Shown piece after piece: positions 1 to 6,403 of a stretch of DNA of 8,026 bases. A program made the position numbers and the translations under genes. The DNA is from an uncultured Clostridia bacterium (GTDB lineage: Bacteria > Bacillota > Clostridia > Oscillospirales > Acutalibacteraceae), in NCBI GenBank assembly GCA_945224895.1, contig CALYNW010000035.1, positions 1-8,026 of the forward strand. The letters are read 5' to 3'. Positions within the stretch are counted from its first letter, which is position 1, and each line of letters opens with the position of its first letter. Under the pieces are notes generated by a model. That model had not been told where the DNA came from and searched no databases. It saw only the letters and a program-made list of their open reading frames with translations.

Positions 1-1227
1 TGCTTTTTTACCGATGGCAGGAATAACTCTGACAGCAGTAGTCTTGCAGTTTACCATACCGATTGCCGCCTCATCAGCAATAATTCCGCTGATAACCTCG
101 GCAGGAGTGTCACCGGGAATAACAATCATATCAAGACCTACGGAGCAAACGGCAGTCATTGCCTCAAGCTTTTCAATGGACAAGGCTCCGCTTCTTGCGG
201 CGTCAATCATACCTGCGTCCTCTGAAACGGGAATAAATGCACCTGACAGACCGCCGATGCTTGACGATGCCATAACACCGCCCTTTTTAACTGCGTCATT
301 AAGCATAGCAAGACAGGCAGTTGTACCTGCGGCACCGCATTGCTCAAGACCGATTTCCTCTAAAATATGTGCAACCGAGTCGCCGACAGCAGGAGTAGGA
401 GCAAGTGAAAGGTCAACGATACCGAAGGGAACACCTAATCTTTCAGATGCCTGTGTACCTACAAGCTGTCCCATTCTTGTAATCTTAAATGCTGTCTTTT
501 TGATAAGCTCGGCAATTTCGTTAATGGAATATTCGGGGTGCTTTGATACTGCGCTTCTGACAACACCGGGTCCCGATACACCTACATTAATAACGCAGTC
601 AGGCTCGGAAACACCGTGAAAGGCGCCTGCCATAAACGGATTATCCTCGGGAGCATTGCAGAGAATTACAAGCTTGCCTGCGCCCATACATTCCTTATCC
701 TTAGTAAGCTCAGCGGCTTCAATAACCTTCTGTCCCATAATCTTAACTGCGTCAAGGTTTATACCGGCCTTAGTGGAGCCGATATTCACCGAGGCACAAA
801 GATGGTCTGTTTCGGCTAAAGCACGTGGAATAGAGTTAATAAGCTCCAAATCACCTGCGGCAAAGCCCTTTTGTACAAGTGCACTGTATCCGCCTATGAA
901 ATTTACGCCTATTGTTTTAGCCGCCCTTTCAAGAGCAAGGGCATATTTAACAGGATCTCCACCGCTTGCACCTGCAAGAATAGCAACAGGCGTAATGCTT
1001 ACTCTTTTGTTTATAATGGGTATGCCGTATTCCTTTTCAATCTGCTCTCCTGTGGAGACAAGTCTTTCAGCCTTTTTGCAGATTTTATCGTAAACCTTCT
1101 GACAGGAACGGTCAATGTCGGAATCGGCACAGTCAGTCAGAGAAATGCCCATAGTGATTGTTCTGATATCAAGGCATTCATCCTGAATCATTCTGATTGT
1201 TTCAAGTATATCATTAGTATTAATCAA
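1..1227 (-). CDS. UPF0210 / DUF711 'PFL family' protein, C-terminus cut by window edge
   Basis: The reverse-strand reading is open from a TTG at 1227 to the left edge, giving 409 codons in frame. The family is usually about 450 residues, so roughly the last 40 are missing. The N-terminus reads [14 protein letters not shown], followed by [15 protein letters not shown], which is the recognisable opening of UPF0210 proteins. Further in are Gly/Ala-rich segments such as [15 protein letters not shown] and [19 protein letters not shown] that are typical of the family. The TTG start is chosen because an AGGAGG (complement of 1236-1241) sits 8 bases upstream; the next in-frame ATG lies about a dozen codons inside the conserved N-terminus. 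The fold is described as related to pyruvate formate-lyase-like barrels, but the biochemical role is not established, and I see no evidence here for a specific reaction. It follows the ACT-domain gene by 12 bases, the usual arrangement in Firmicutes, so the two probably act together. Confidence 0.9.
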   Translation of the reverse strand, partial: MINTNDILETIRMIQDECLDIRTITMGISLTDCADSDIDRSCQKVYDKICKKAERLVSTGEQIEKEYGIPIINKRVSITPVAILAGASGGDPVKYALALERAAKTIGVNFIGGYSALVQKGFAAGDLELINSIPRALAETDHLCASVNIGSTKAGINLDAVKIMGQKVIEAAELTKDKECMGAGKLVILCNAPEDNPFMAGAFHGVSEPDCVINVGVSGPGVVRSAVSKHPEYSINEIAELIKKTAFKITRMGQLVGTQASERLGVPFGIVDLSLAPTPAVGDSVAHILEEIGLEQCGAAGTTACLAMLNDAVKKGGVMASSSIGGLSGAFIPVSEDAGMIDAARSGALSIEKLEAMTAVCSVGLDMIVIPGDTPAEVISGIIADEAAIGMVNCKTTAVRVIPAIGKKA

Positions 1228-1235
1228 GGATTGTT

Positions 1236-1241
1236 CCTCCT
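1236..1241 (-). promoter_or_regulatory. Ribosome binding site fixing the TTG start of the UPF0210 gene
   Basis: The complement reads AGGAGG, 8 bases before the TTG at 1227. The preceding gene's TAG stop (complement of 1240-1242) overlaps this Shine-Dalgarno, reading TAGGAGG. Ribosomes ending the ACT gene therefore sit on the initiation site of the next one, which suggests translational coupling. Confidence 0.8.
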
Positions 1242-1509
1242 AAATTTTGTGCATGGAATTGAAGATATCTTCGTGCATTGCGTGGATTGACAGACCGTTT
1301 TCTTCGCCGTACTCTGCGAGATCATCGGCAAATTTTGTAAATTCAACAGTGCTTTGAGAAATGTCCGCAAGCATAATCATACAAAACATATCCTCAAGTA
1401 CAGACTGAGTAACCTCAGTGATGTTGATTTTGTTTTCGGCGCAAATGCCTGAAACCTTAGCTAAGATGCCGACTGTGTCCTTTCCCACAACCGTAATAAC
1501 TGCTCTCAT
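1240..1509 (-). CDS. ACT-domain protein, UPF0237 family
   Basis: An 89-residue protein made of essentially one ACT domain. It opens MRAVITVVGKDTVGILAKVS, the typical beta1-alpha1 of ACT domains with the GKD-x-x-GI-x-A-x-V turn that usually binds small ligands such as amino acids. NINITEVTQ follows as the second strand region. The length matches UPF0237 proteins (about 90 residues). Its ATG at 1509 is preceded by GGAGG (complement of 1519-1523) at 9 bases. It is the first gene of a two-gene unit with the UPF0210 gene and has a good promoter just upstream. The family is assumed to be a small-molecule sensing or regulatory subunit, probably cytoplasmic; the ligand is unknown. The paralogous glycine-cleavage regulator GcvR also uses ACT domains, but this short form is better placed in UPF0237. 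Confidence 0.9.
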   Translation of the reverse strand: MRAVITVVGKDTVGILAKVSGICAENKINITEVTQSVLEDMFCMIMLADISQSTVEFTKFADDLAEYGEENGLSIHAMHEDIFNSMHKI

Positions 1510-1537
1510 ATGTATTTACCTCCAAATATTTGCAATA

Positions 1538-1566
1538 ATTATAACAGAGTGATAAACTTTTTTCAA
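1538..1566 (-). promoter_or_regulatory. Sigma-A-type promoter for the ACT/UPF0210 unit
   Basis: On the minus strand the -35 is TTGAAA (complement of 1561-1566), the spacer is 17 bases, and the -10 is a perfect TATAAT (complement of 1538-1543) with a TGT extended -10 directly before it. Transcription would start near 1531, leaving a leader of about 20 bases with the GGAGG ribosome binding site. Confidence 0.8.
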
Positions 1567-1603
1567 CAAAGTACAGAAATATATTTTAATTTTTTTAAAT
1601 ATG

Positions 1604-1612
1604 TGTTAGAAT
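1604..1612 (+). promoter_or_regulatory. Probable extended -10 promoter for the histidinol-phosphatase operon
   Basis: TGTTAGAAT at 1604-1612 contains an extended TGn and a -10 with 5 of 6 consensus bases (TAGAAT). The -35 region 17 bases upstream (TTTTAA, 1584-1589) is poor, so the extended -10 would have to carry recognition. The surrounding DNA is very AT-rich, which raises the chance of a false match. The implied leader is about 40 bases. Confidence 0.4.
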
Positions 1613-1645
1613 ATCTGAATAGTAATACAATTATATTATATATCT

Positions 1646-1651
1646 AAGGAG
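1646..1651 (+). promoter_or_regulatory. Ribosome binding site fixing the TTG start at 1661
   Basis: AAGGAG lies 9 bases before the TTG at 1661. The alternative ATG at 1685 (residue 9) would begin directly at the metal-binding HTH motif and has no comparable site in front of it, so TTG is preferred. Confidence 0.65.
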
Positions 1652-1660
1652 AATTAGGAG

Positions 1661-2470
1661 TTGGGATATAATAACATTGCGGATATGCACACTCACAGTA
1701 TTCACAGCTTTGACGGAAATGACTCCTGCCTTGCCTTGTGCGAAAGCGCAGTCAGAAAAGGAGCAAGGGCTATTGCAATTACAGACCATTGCGATATCGA
1801 CGGAGCGGATATGAATATAGATGTGCTATGTCCTGCACAGCTAAGGGATATAAACGAGTGCAGGGAAAAATTAGGAAGCAAAATAAAAATTCTCAAGGGA
1901 ATTGAAATAGGTCAGGGAATTTACAGACGTGAGGAAACGGAAAGACTGCTTTCCTCATATGATTATGATTTTGTCTTAGGCTCCCTTCATAATCTTGAAA
2001 ATATGGAGGATTTCTATTTTCTTGACTACTCACAATATGATATATATGAGCTTCTGGGCAAATATTTTGACGGACTTCTTGAGCTTTGTCAGTGGGGTGC
2101 ATTTGACTCTCTTGCACATCTTACATATCCTTTGAGATATATCGTAGCAAGAGAAAAAATAAATGTTGATATGACAAGATTTTCAGGCAAAATTGACGAG
2201 ATATTTTCCCTTCTTGCCGAAAAGGATAAAGCCCTTGAAATTAACACATCGGGACTTTTTATGGATATGAGGGATACCTTGCCGAATATTTCATTTGTAA
2301 AGAGATTTAAGGAGCTTGGGGGAAAATATATCACGGTAGGCTCAGATTCCCACTATGCCGAAAAAATCTGTCAGGGCATAGAAACGGGATATGATATAGC
2401 AAGGGAATGTGGATTTGACAGTGTTGTTATATTTGAAAAGCGTCAGCCGATTCTTCTTCCTTTAGAATAA
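1661..2470 (+). CDS. PHP-domain histidinol-phosphatase (HisJ/HisK type)
   Basis: A 269-residue PHP-family phosphoesterase, the usual size for the HisJ/HisK histidinol-phosphatases that hydrolyse L-histidinol phosphate to L-histidinol in histidine synthesis. The metal-site motifs are all visible and in order: DMHTHS (H10, H12), SFDG (D18), ITDH (H43), GIEIG (E82), GSLHN (H110), SLAHLTYP (H153), EINTSG (E193-N195) and GSDSH (D229, H231). The expected cluster of His/Asp ligands is therefore complete and the enzyme should be active. It begins with TTG and leads an operon; the Lrp/AsnC regulator follows after 19 bases. No other his gene is in the window, and stand-alone placement of this enzyme is common in Firmicutes. 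PHP proteins also include other phosphoesterases, so the histidinol-phosphate substrate is inferred from similarity rather than from context. Confidence 0.85.
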   Translation: MGYNNIADMHTHSIHSFDGNDSCLALCESAVRKGARAIAITDHCDIDGADMNIDVLCPAQLRDINECREKLGSKIKILKGIEIGQGIYRREETERLLSSYDYDFVLGSLHNLENMEDFYFLDYSQYDIYELLGKYFDGLLELCQWGAFDSLAHLTYPLRYIVAREKINVDMTRFSGKIDEIFSLLAEKDKALEINTSGLFMDMRDTLPNISFVKRFKELGGKYITVGSDSHYAEKICQGIETGYDIARECGFDSVVIFEKRQPILLPLE

Positions 2471-2489
2471 TTAGAAAGGGTTACACAAA

Positions 2490-2969
2490 ATGGATAAGCT
2501 ATTAGTTTTACTTGAAAAGAATCCAAGACTCAGCAATAAGGAAATTGCCGTTATGCTTGGTATTTCCGAGGAGGATGTTGAAGAAAAAATACGTCTTTAC
2601 GAGCAGACGGGAATTATAAAGGGTTACAGGGCAATTATTGATAAAAACAAGGCCTATGCCGAAACGGTTACGGCACTTATAGAAATTAAGGTTCAGCCGA
2701 AATTCGGTCACGGCTTTGACGAGATTGCTAATAAAATTGCACAGCTTGAAGAGGTTGAAAGCGTTTATCTTATGAGCGGTGGCTTTGACCTTTGCTGCTT
2801 GGTGTCAGATAAGTCCTTTCAGGAGGTGGCAATGTTTGTTGCAAACAGGCTTTCTCCTCTTGACGGTGTTGTTTCGACGGCAACTCATTTTATTCTGAAA
2901 AAGTATAAGGAGCAGGGCGTGTTCTTTACCGAAAAGAAAAAGGATGACAGGGGGACAATTTCACTCTGA
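2490..2969 (+). CDS. Lrp/AsnC-family transcriptional regulator (AlaR-like)
   Basis: A 159-residue protein with the two-part Lrp/AsnC layout. Residues 1-50 form a helix-turn-helix (LSNKEIAVMLGISEEDVEEKI) ending in the typical GIIKGYRAIID. Residues 60-142 form the RAM/ligand-binding beta-alpha domain, including VYLMSGGFDLCCLV, where the GGFD loop (97-100) is the usual effector-binding turn. The C-terminus is Lys/Asp-rich and uncharacterised. The ATG at 2490 follows AGAAAGGG by 9 bases. The TGA stop shares its last A with the ATG of the aminotransferase, so the two are translationally coupled. In Bacillus subtilis an Lrp-type regulator (AlaR/YugG) sits next to alanine transaminase (AlaT/YugH), and this pair looks like the same arrangement. 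By inference it binds DNA as an oligomer and senses an amino acid, perhaps alanine. Confidence 0.92.
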   Translation: MDKLLVLLEKNPRLSNKEIAVMLGISEEDVEEKIRLYEQTGIIKGYRAIIDKNKAYAETVTALIEIKVQPKFGHGFDEIANKIAQLEEVESVYLMSGGFDLCCLVSDKSFQEVAMFVANRLSPLDGVVSTATHFILKKYKEQGVFFTEKKKDDRGTISL

Positions 2970-4153
2970 TGAATTATGATAATTATTTAAACCCTGCGAT
3001 TTTAGACGTTAAGCCCAGCGGAATAAGAAAGTTTTTTTCCATTGCCGAGGAGATGGAGGATGTGATTTCTCTCGGTGTGGGAGAGCCTGATTTTCTTACT
3101 CCTTGGCATATTCGTCAGGTGGGTATCGACAGCCTTGAAAACGGCTCAACACGTTATACCGCAAATTCAGGTCTTTCAGAGCTTCGTGAAGAAATTTCTT
3201 CCTTTTATACAAGACATCATTTAATAAAATATAATCCCGAAGCTGAAGTGCTTGTGACTGTGGGTGGCTCTGAGGCTATTGATATGTGTATTCGATGCCT
3301 TGTAAATCCCGATGATGAGGTGCTGATAGTTGAACCGTCATTCGTTTGCTATAAGCCAATAGTAGAAATCTGCGGAGGAAAGGCAGTTCCTGTTGTTACT
3401 AAGAGAGAAAATAATTTTAGGTTAAGGGCAGACGATTTGGAAAATGCCGTAACCGATAAAACAAAGCTTCTTATTTTGCCTTATCCCAATAATCCTACAG
3501 GCGCAGTTATGCGTAAGGAGGATTTGGAGGCGGTTGCAAGGGTTGTTATTGAAAAGGATTTGCTTGTGCTGTCAGACGAAATTTACAGTGAGCTGACCTT
3601 TGGCTCTCAGGAGCATATGAGCATTGCCTCGGTAAACGGAATGAAGGAGAGAACCGTTGTAATAAACGGATTTTCCAAAACCTATTCAATGACAGGCTGG
3701 AGGCTTGGATATGCTCTGGGACCTGCTCCTATAATTAAGCAGATGACGAAGCTTCATCAATTTGCAATTATGTCGGCGCCTACCACATCGCAGTATGCGG
3801 CAATAGAGGCTTTGAGAAACGGCGACGATGACATCAGTAAAATGAAGTCCGAATACGATATGAGAAGAAGATATACCGTAAACGCATTCAGGGAAATAGG
3901 GCTTGACTGCTTTGAGCCTGAGGGTGCCTTTTATGCTTTTCCCTGTATAAAGTCAACAGGGCTTTCCTCCGAGGAATTCTGCGAAAGGCTGATTATGAGC
4001 AAGCATGTTGCAGTTGTTCCCGGTAATGCCTTCGGAGAATGCGGAGAAGGATTTATAAGAGTTTCTTACTGCTATTCTATTGAAAACATTAAGGAGGCAG
4101 TCAGAAGAATAGGAGAATTTGTCAAAGAGCTTGGAGAAAATAATGGAAATTAA
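2969..4153 (+). CDS. Class I/II PLP-dependent aminotransferase (AlaT/PatA-like)
   Basis: A 394-residue fold-type I aminotransferase, a normal length. Visible landmarks are ISLGVGEPDF near residue 33, the TRYTANSGLSELREEI substrate-entry segment (61-76), GGSEAI (99-104) for the PLP phosphate, PNNPTG (173-178), SDEIY (202-206, with D203 and Y206 contacting PLP), the Schiff-base lysine K237 in GFSKTYSMTGWRLGY, and the carboxylate-binding R364 in FIRVSY. All catalytic residues are present. It starts by sharing one base with the stop of the Lrp/AsnC gene and overlaps ispE by 11 bases. The pairing with the regulator suggests alanine or another amino-acid:2-oxoglutarate transaminase. Related proteins include N-acetyl-diaminopimelate aminotransferase PatA and aspartate aminotransferases, so the exact substrate cannot be read from sequence. 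Cytoplasmic. Confidence 0.9.
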   Translation: MNYDNYLNPAILDVKPSGIRKFFSIAEEMEDVISLGVGEPDFLTPWHIRQVGIDSLENGSTRYTANSGLSELREEISSFYTRHHLIKYNPEAEVLVTVGGSEAIDMCIRCLVNPDDEVLIVEPSFVCYKPIVEICGGKAVPVVTKRENNFRLRADDLENAVTDKTKLLILPYPNNPTGAVMRKEDLEAVARVVIEKDLLVLSDEIYSELTFGSQEHMSIASVNGMKERTVVINGFSKTYSMTGWRLGYALGPAPIIKQMTKLHQFAIMSAPTTSQYAAIEALRNGDDDISKMKSEYDMRRRYTVNAFREIGLDCFEPEGAFYAFPCIKSTGLSSEEFCERLIMSKHVAVVPGNAFGECGEGFIRVSYCYSIENIKEAVRRIGEFVKELGENNGN

Positions 4154-5012
4154 AGTAAATGCCTACGCAAAAATAAATTTAATGCTTGATATAATCTGTA
4201 AGAGAACAGACGGCTACCACGATTTGTTTATGATTATGCAGAGTATAGGTCTGTACGATACAATTACTGTTACGGAAACAAAAACAAAAAAAATAACCAT
4301 TACCTGTAATATAGACGATATTCCTCTTGATGAAAAAAATATTGCCTATAAAGCGGCGGCGGCTTTTTTTGATGCTACTAAGATTAAGAATAAGGGAATT
4401 AATATTGATATAATCAAAAGAATACCCCACGCAGCCGGACTTGCAGGAGGAAGCGCCGACGGTGCAGGAGTCCTTGTTGCACTCAATCAGCTTTTGAGTG
4501 CAGGACTGAGTGATGATGAGCTTTGCAAAATCGGGGTAAAAATCGGTGCCGATGTTCCGTTTTGTATAAAGGGCGGAACTCTGCTTGCTCAGGGTATAGG
4601 AGATGTTCTTAACAAGGTTAAGCCATTGAGAAAATGCCATATACTTATAGCAAAGCCCGATTACGGTGTTAATACAGGCTCTGCCTACAGTCAGTTTGAT
4701 AATTTCGGAAAAACTCATACTCCCGATAAATTAGGTATGCTTTATGCAATGCAGAGCAGAGATTTGAATGAAATATGCTCAAAAATGGAAAATGTATTTG
4801 AACAGTTTATTGAGGTGCCCAACAAGGTTGAAATCAAGGAAATTATGAGAAATAACGGAGCCTTGGGAGTTTGTATGAGCGGTAGCGGACCGACTGTTTT
4901 CGGAATATTTGACGATAAGGAGAAGGCAAATAAGGCGGCAAACGAGTTAAAGGATCTTGCAAAGGATATAGCGGTTACAATGCCTGTAAGCAAGGGCTGT
5001 AAAATTTGCTGA
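4143..5012 (+). CDS. ispE: 4-diphosphocytidyl-2-C-methyl-D-erythritol kinase IspE
   Basis: A 289-residue GHMP-superfamily kinase that phosphorylates CDP-methylerythritol at the 2-position using ATP, a middle step of the MEP isoprenoid pathway. The N-terminus MEIKVNAYAKINLMLDI carries the IspE signature with catalytic K10. TDGYHDL (22-28) is the usual substrate segment, PHAAGLAGGSADGAG (95-109) is the ATP-binding glycine loop, IGADVPF contains the catalytic D137, and MSGSGPTVF is the C-terminal GHMP motif. The ATG at 4143 is chosen because GGAG (4133-4136) lies 6 bases upstream and the protein then opens exactly like its family; a longer reading from a TTG at 4119 would add eight residues lying inside the aminotransferase gene. 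The start overlaps the aminotransferase end by 11 bases, implying coupling. The following gene begins 15 bases after the stop. Confidence 0.96.
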   Translation: MEIKVNAYAKINLMLDIICKRTDGYHDLFMIMQSIGLYDTITVTETKTKKITITCNIDDIPLDEKNIAYKAAAAFFDATKIKNKGINIDIIKRIPHAAGLAGGSADGAGVLVALNQLLSAGLSDDELCKIGVKIGADVPFCIKGGTLLAQGIGDVLNKVKPLRKCHILIAKPDYGVNTGSAYSQFDNFGKTHTPDKLGMLYAMQSRDLNEICSKMENVFEQFIEVPNKVEIKEIMRNNGALGVCMSGSGPTVFGIFDDKEKANKAANELKDLAKDIAVTMPVSKGCKIC

Positions 5013-5027
5013 ATTAAGGAGATTTTT

Positions 5028-6182
5028 ATGAAGGTATATGAGCAGGTAGAGACCTATATGCAAAAAGTAGGTCTTAAGTACATAAAAAATTCTAATGAAT
5101 TCATAGCAGGTCTTGCTTACCGAACCGATAAGAATTACGCAACAAGGGTTGCAACCGAGCTTAATGCGAGAGGTACGGGACATTCATCAGGCAATGCAGT
5201 GTTTTATAAAATGAAAAATGAAAGCTTAGAGGCTTCAATTTATATTTCTGCGGCTTTTGACGGCGGACTTTTCAGGCATCTTGGAAATTTGATTATTGAC
5301 AATCCCCAATTATTTTCGGGAAGAGTTATTGATATGGGCTGTGACTGCGGTATTGTCACCTGCTTTATTGCCCAAATGTATCCTGAATGTAAAATTACAG
5401 GCGTTGACATTAATGAGTCGGCAGTTGAAAATGCAAAAAAGCTTGCACAAAGGCTGGAGCTTAGCAACGTTGATTTTGTCTGCTGTGATGTGTATGAGTA
5501 CAGTGCTGAAGAAAAAGCGGATACTGTCTGCTCCTTCAGAGGACTTTTGGATATCTGCTTTGCAAAGACTTCTTCACTTCCCTTCTTTGGTGAAAGAGGC
5601 AAGAGAGAAAATATGTATTGCGAGGCATTTTCCGATTACGCAAAGGCGGTTGGAGATAATCTTAAGGAAAGCGGAAATGTTCTTTCTGTGGAAAGATACA
5701 CGGCGGATTACGGTTGGCTGGGCTGGATGCTTGCCCTTGAAAATCAGGGAATATATACCAACCATGAAAAATGTATGGAAATGAGAGCCTCTGATATCAG
5801 TTCGGTTAAGGACTATTCTGTTACCTTTGCACAAAAATCAGACGGCTTTAGGGCTGTAGATACGCTGAATTCGGTTCTGTCAAAGAATTTCAAAAGCGGT
5901 ACAGGCTATGACGGATATATGGCAGAATTTGCCCTCTATTATGACGCAGACGGTGAAATTAAATTTTACGATGTTTTTGACGGCGAGAAAATTATTCATC
6001 AGTTTGCCTGTGCAAAATCACAAAACGGCAAATATATGTACTATGACGCTAATTCTAATAAAAAGAAAATTAAGTATATAAATGCCAAGAAAAAAGAAAA
6101 CGCTGATAAAAATTTGACGGATAATCTTTCTGTTTATAACAGTGAAAAGTACAAAATTGACGAATATTATACAACTGTATAA
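5028..6182 (+). CDS. Class I SAM-dependent methyltransferase-like protein, target unknown
   Basis: A 384-residue protein. Residues 99-156 show a Rossmann-type SAM-binding core: VIDMGCDCGIVTCFIAQ (motif I, with D102, G104 and G108), ITGVDIN (acidic D127 for the ribose) and VDFVCCDVYE (motif III, with D154). A region of about 95 residues precedes the core. More than 200 residues follow it and match no family I recognise; the last 40-50 are Lys/Asn/Asp-rich and probably flexible. There is no signal peptide or membrane segment, so it is probably cytoplasmic. AAGGAG (5016-5021) stands 6 bases before the ATG, and the gene starts 15 bases after ispE, so it belongs to the same operon. Motif I has Cys at two glycine-rich positions (GCDCG where GxGxG is usual), which is tolerated in many methyltransferases. 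The methylated substrate, and whether it is active, cannot be told from the sequence. Confidence 0.7.
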   Translation: MKVYEQVETYMQKVGLKYIKNSNEFIAGLAYRTDKNYATRVATELNARGTGHSSGNAVFYKMKNESLEASIYISAAFDGGLFRHLGNLIIDNPQLFSGRVIDMGCDCGIVTCFIAQMYPECKITGVDINESAVENAKKLAQRLELSNVDFVCCDVYEYSAEEKADTVCSFRGLLDICFAKTSSLPFFGERGKRENMYCEAFSDYAKAVGDNLKESGNVLSVERYTADYGWLGWMLALENQGIYTNHEKCMEMRASDISSVKDYSVTFAQKSDGFRAVDTLNSVLSKNFKSGTGYDGYMAEFALYYDADGEIKFYDVFDGEKIIHQFACAKSQNGKYMYYDANSNKKKIKYINAKKKENADKNLTDNLSVYNSEKYKIDEYYTTV

Positions 6183-6189
6183 AAATCTA

Positions 6190-6222
6190 TTAAAGTACAA
6201 CAATTTATGATGTGTACTTTAA
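6190..6222. terminator. Inverted repeat after the operon, possible weak terminator
   Basis: TTAAAGTACA at 6190-6199 and TGTACTTTAA at 6213-6222 are perfect 10-base complements around a 13-base loop, starting 8 bases after the methyltransferase stop. The stem is AT-rich and only a mixed U-rich run follows, so intrinsic termination would be modest. It could equally be a protein-binding dyad for the tad promoter region. Confidence 0.4.
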
Positions 6223-6318
6223 CTTTGTTGACAAATGTTAAATTATGAATAAGTATTGTGCAAACTGTTAAAAAAAAGTCAATCAATTAGTGCAAATATA
6301 CAAAAAAACGAAATGATA

Positions 6319-6347
6319 TTGAAAATTTTGTATAAATGTGCTAAAAT
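6319..6347 (+). promoter_or_regulatory. Sigma-A promoter of the tad pilus locus
   Basis: TTGAAA at 6319-6324 and TAAAAT at 6342-6347 are separated by exactly 17 bases, each matching 5 of 6 consensus positions, and TGC directly before the -10 supplies an extended -10. Two A-tracts (6270-6277 and 6302-6308) lie upstream, about three helical turns apart, and could act as an UP-like element. Transcription would start near 6354, giving a leader of about 50 bases before the prepilin peptidase. Confidence 0.75.
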
Positions 6348-6363
6348 TCAAATGTAATCAAAA

Positions 6364-6382
6364 GTTAAGTGCTTCGCTTAAC
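6364..6382 (+). other. Leader hairpin before the prepilin peptidase gene
   Basis: GTTAAGTG (6364-6371) can pair with CGCTTAAC (6375-6382), eight pairs with one G-U, closing a three-base loop. It lies about 10 bases downstream of the predicted transcription start and 9 bases before the weak GGAT ribosome binding site. It may protect the 5' end of the mRNA or modulate initiation; no U-tract follows, so it is not a terminator. Confidence 0.45.
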
Positions 6383-6403
6383 AAACCAAATGGATAAGTT
6401 AAT

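Noticed and set aside
14..1290. Several plus-strand open frames (14-619, 616-819, 656-1093, 871-1290)
   Set aside because: They are antisense to the UPF0210 and ACT genes, whose minus-strand products are clearly recognisable; the plus-strand translations resemble no family and lack ribosome binding sites.
1581..1602. ATATTT/AAATAT inverted repeat in the divergent spacer
   Set aside because: Six AT-only pairs around a 10-base loop in very AT-rich DNA are expected by chance.
4119..4142. Longer ispE reading from a TTG at 4119
   Set aside because: It adds eight residues not expected at the IspE N-terminus and lies inside the aminotransferase gene; ATG 4143 has GGAG at 6 bases and gives a canonical protein start.
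4179..4718. A 179-codon minus-strand open frame opposite ispE
   Set aside because: It lies wholly antisense to a confidently identified enzyme, is rich in unusual Cys/Asn/Tyr runs, and has no family resemblance.
5296..5784. A 162-codon plus-strand open frame within the methyltransferase-like gene
   Set aside because: It is an alternative-frame shadow: the main frame carries the SAM-binding motifs and a good ribosome binding site, while this one has no recognisable domain.
6228..6256. A second promoter using TTGACA at 6228-6233
   Set aside because: The -35 is perfect, but the best -10 at 17 bases (AAGTAT) matches only 3 of 6 positions; kept only as part of the dyad observation, not as a feature.
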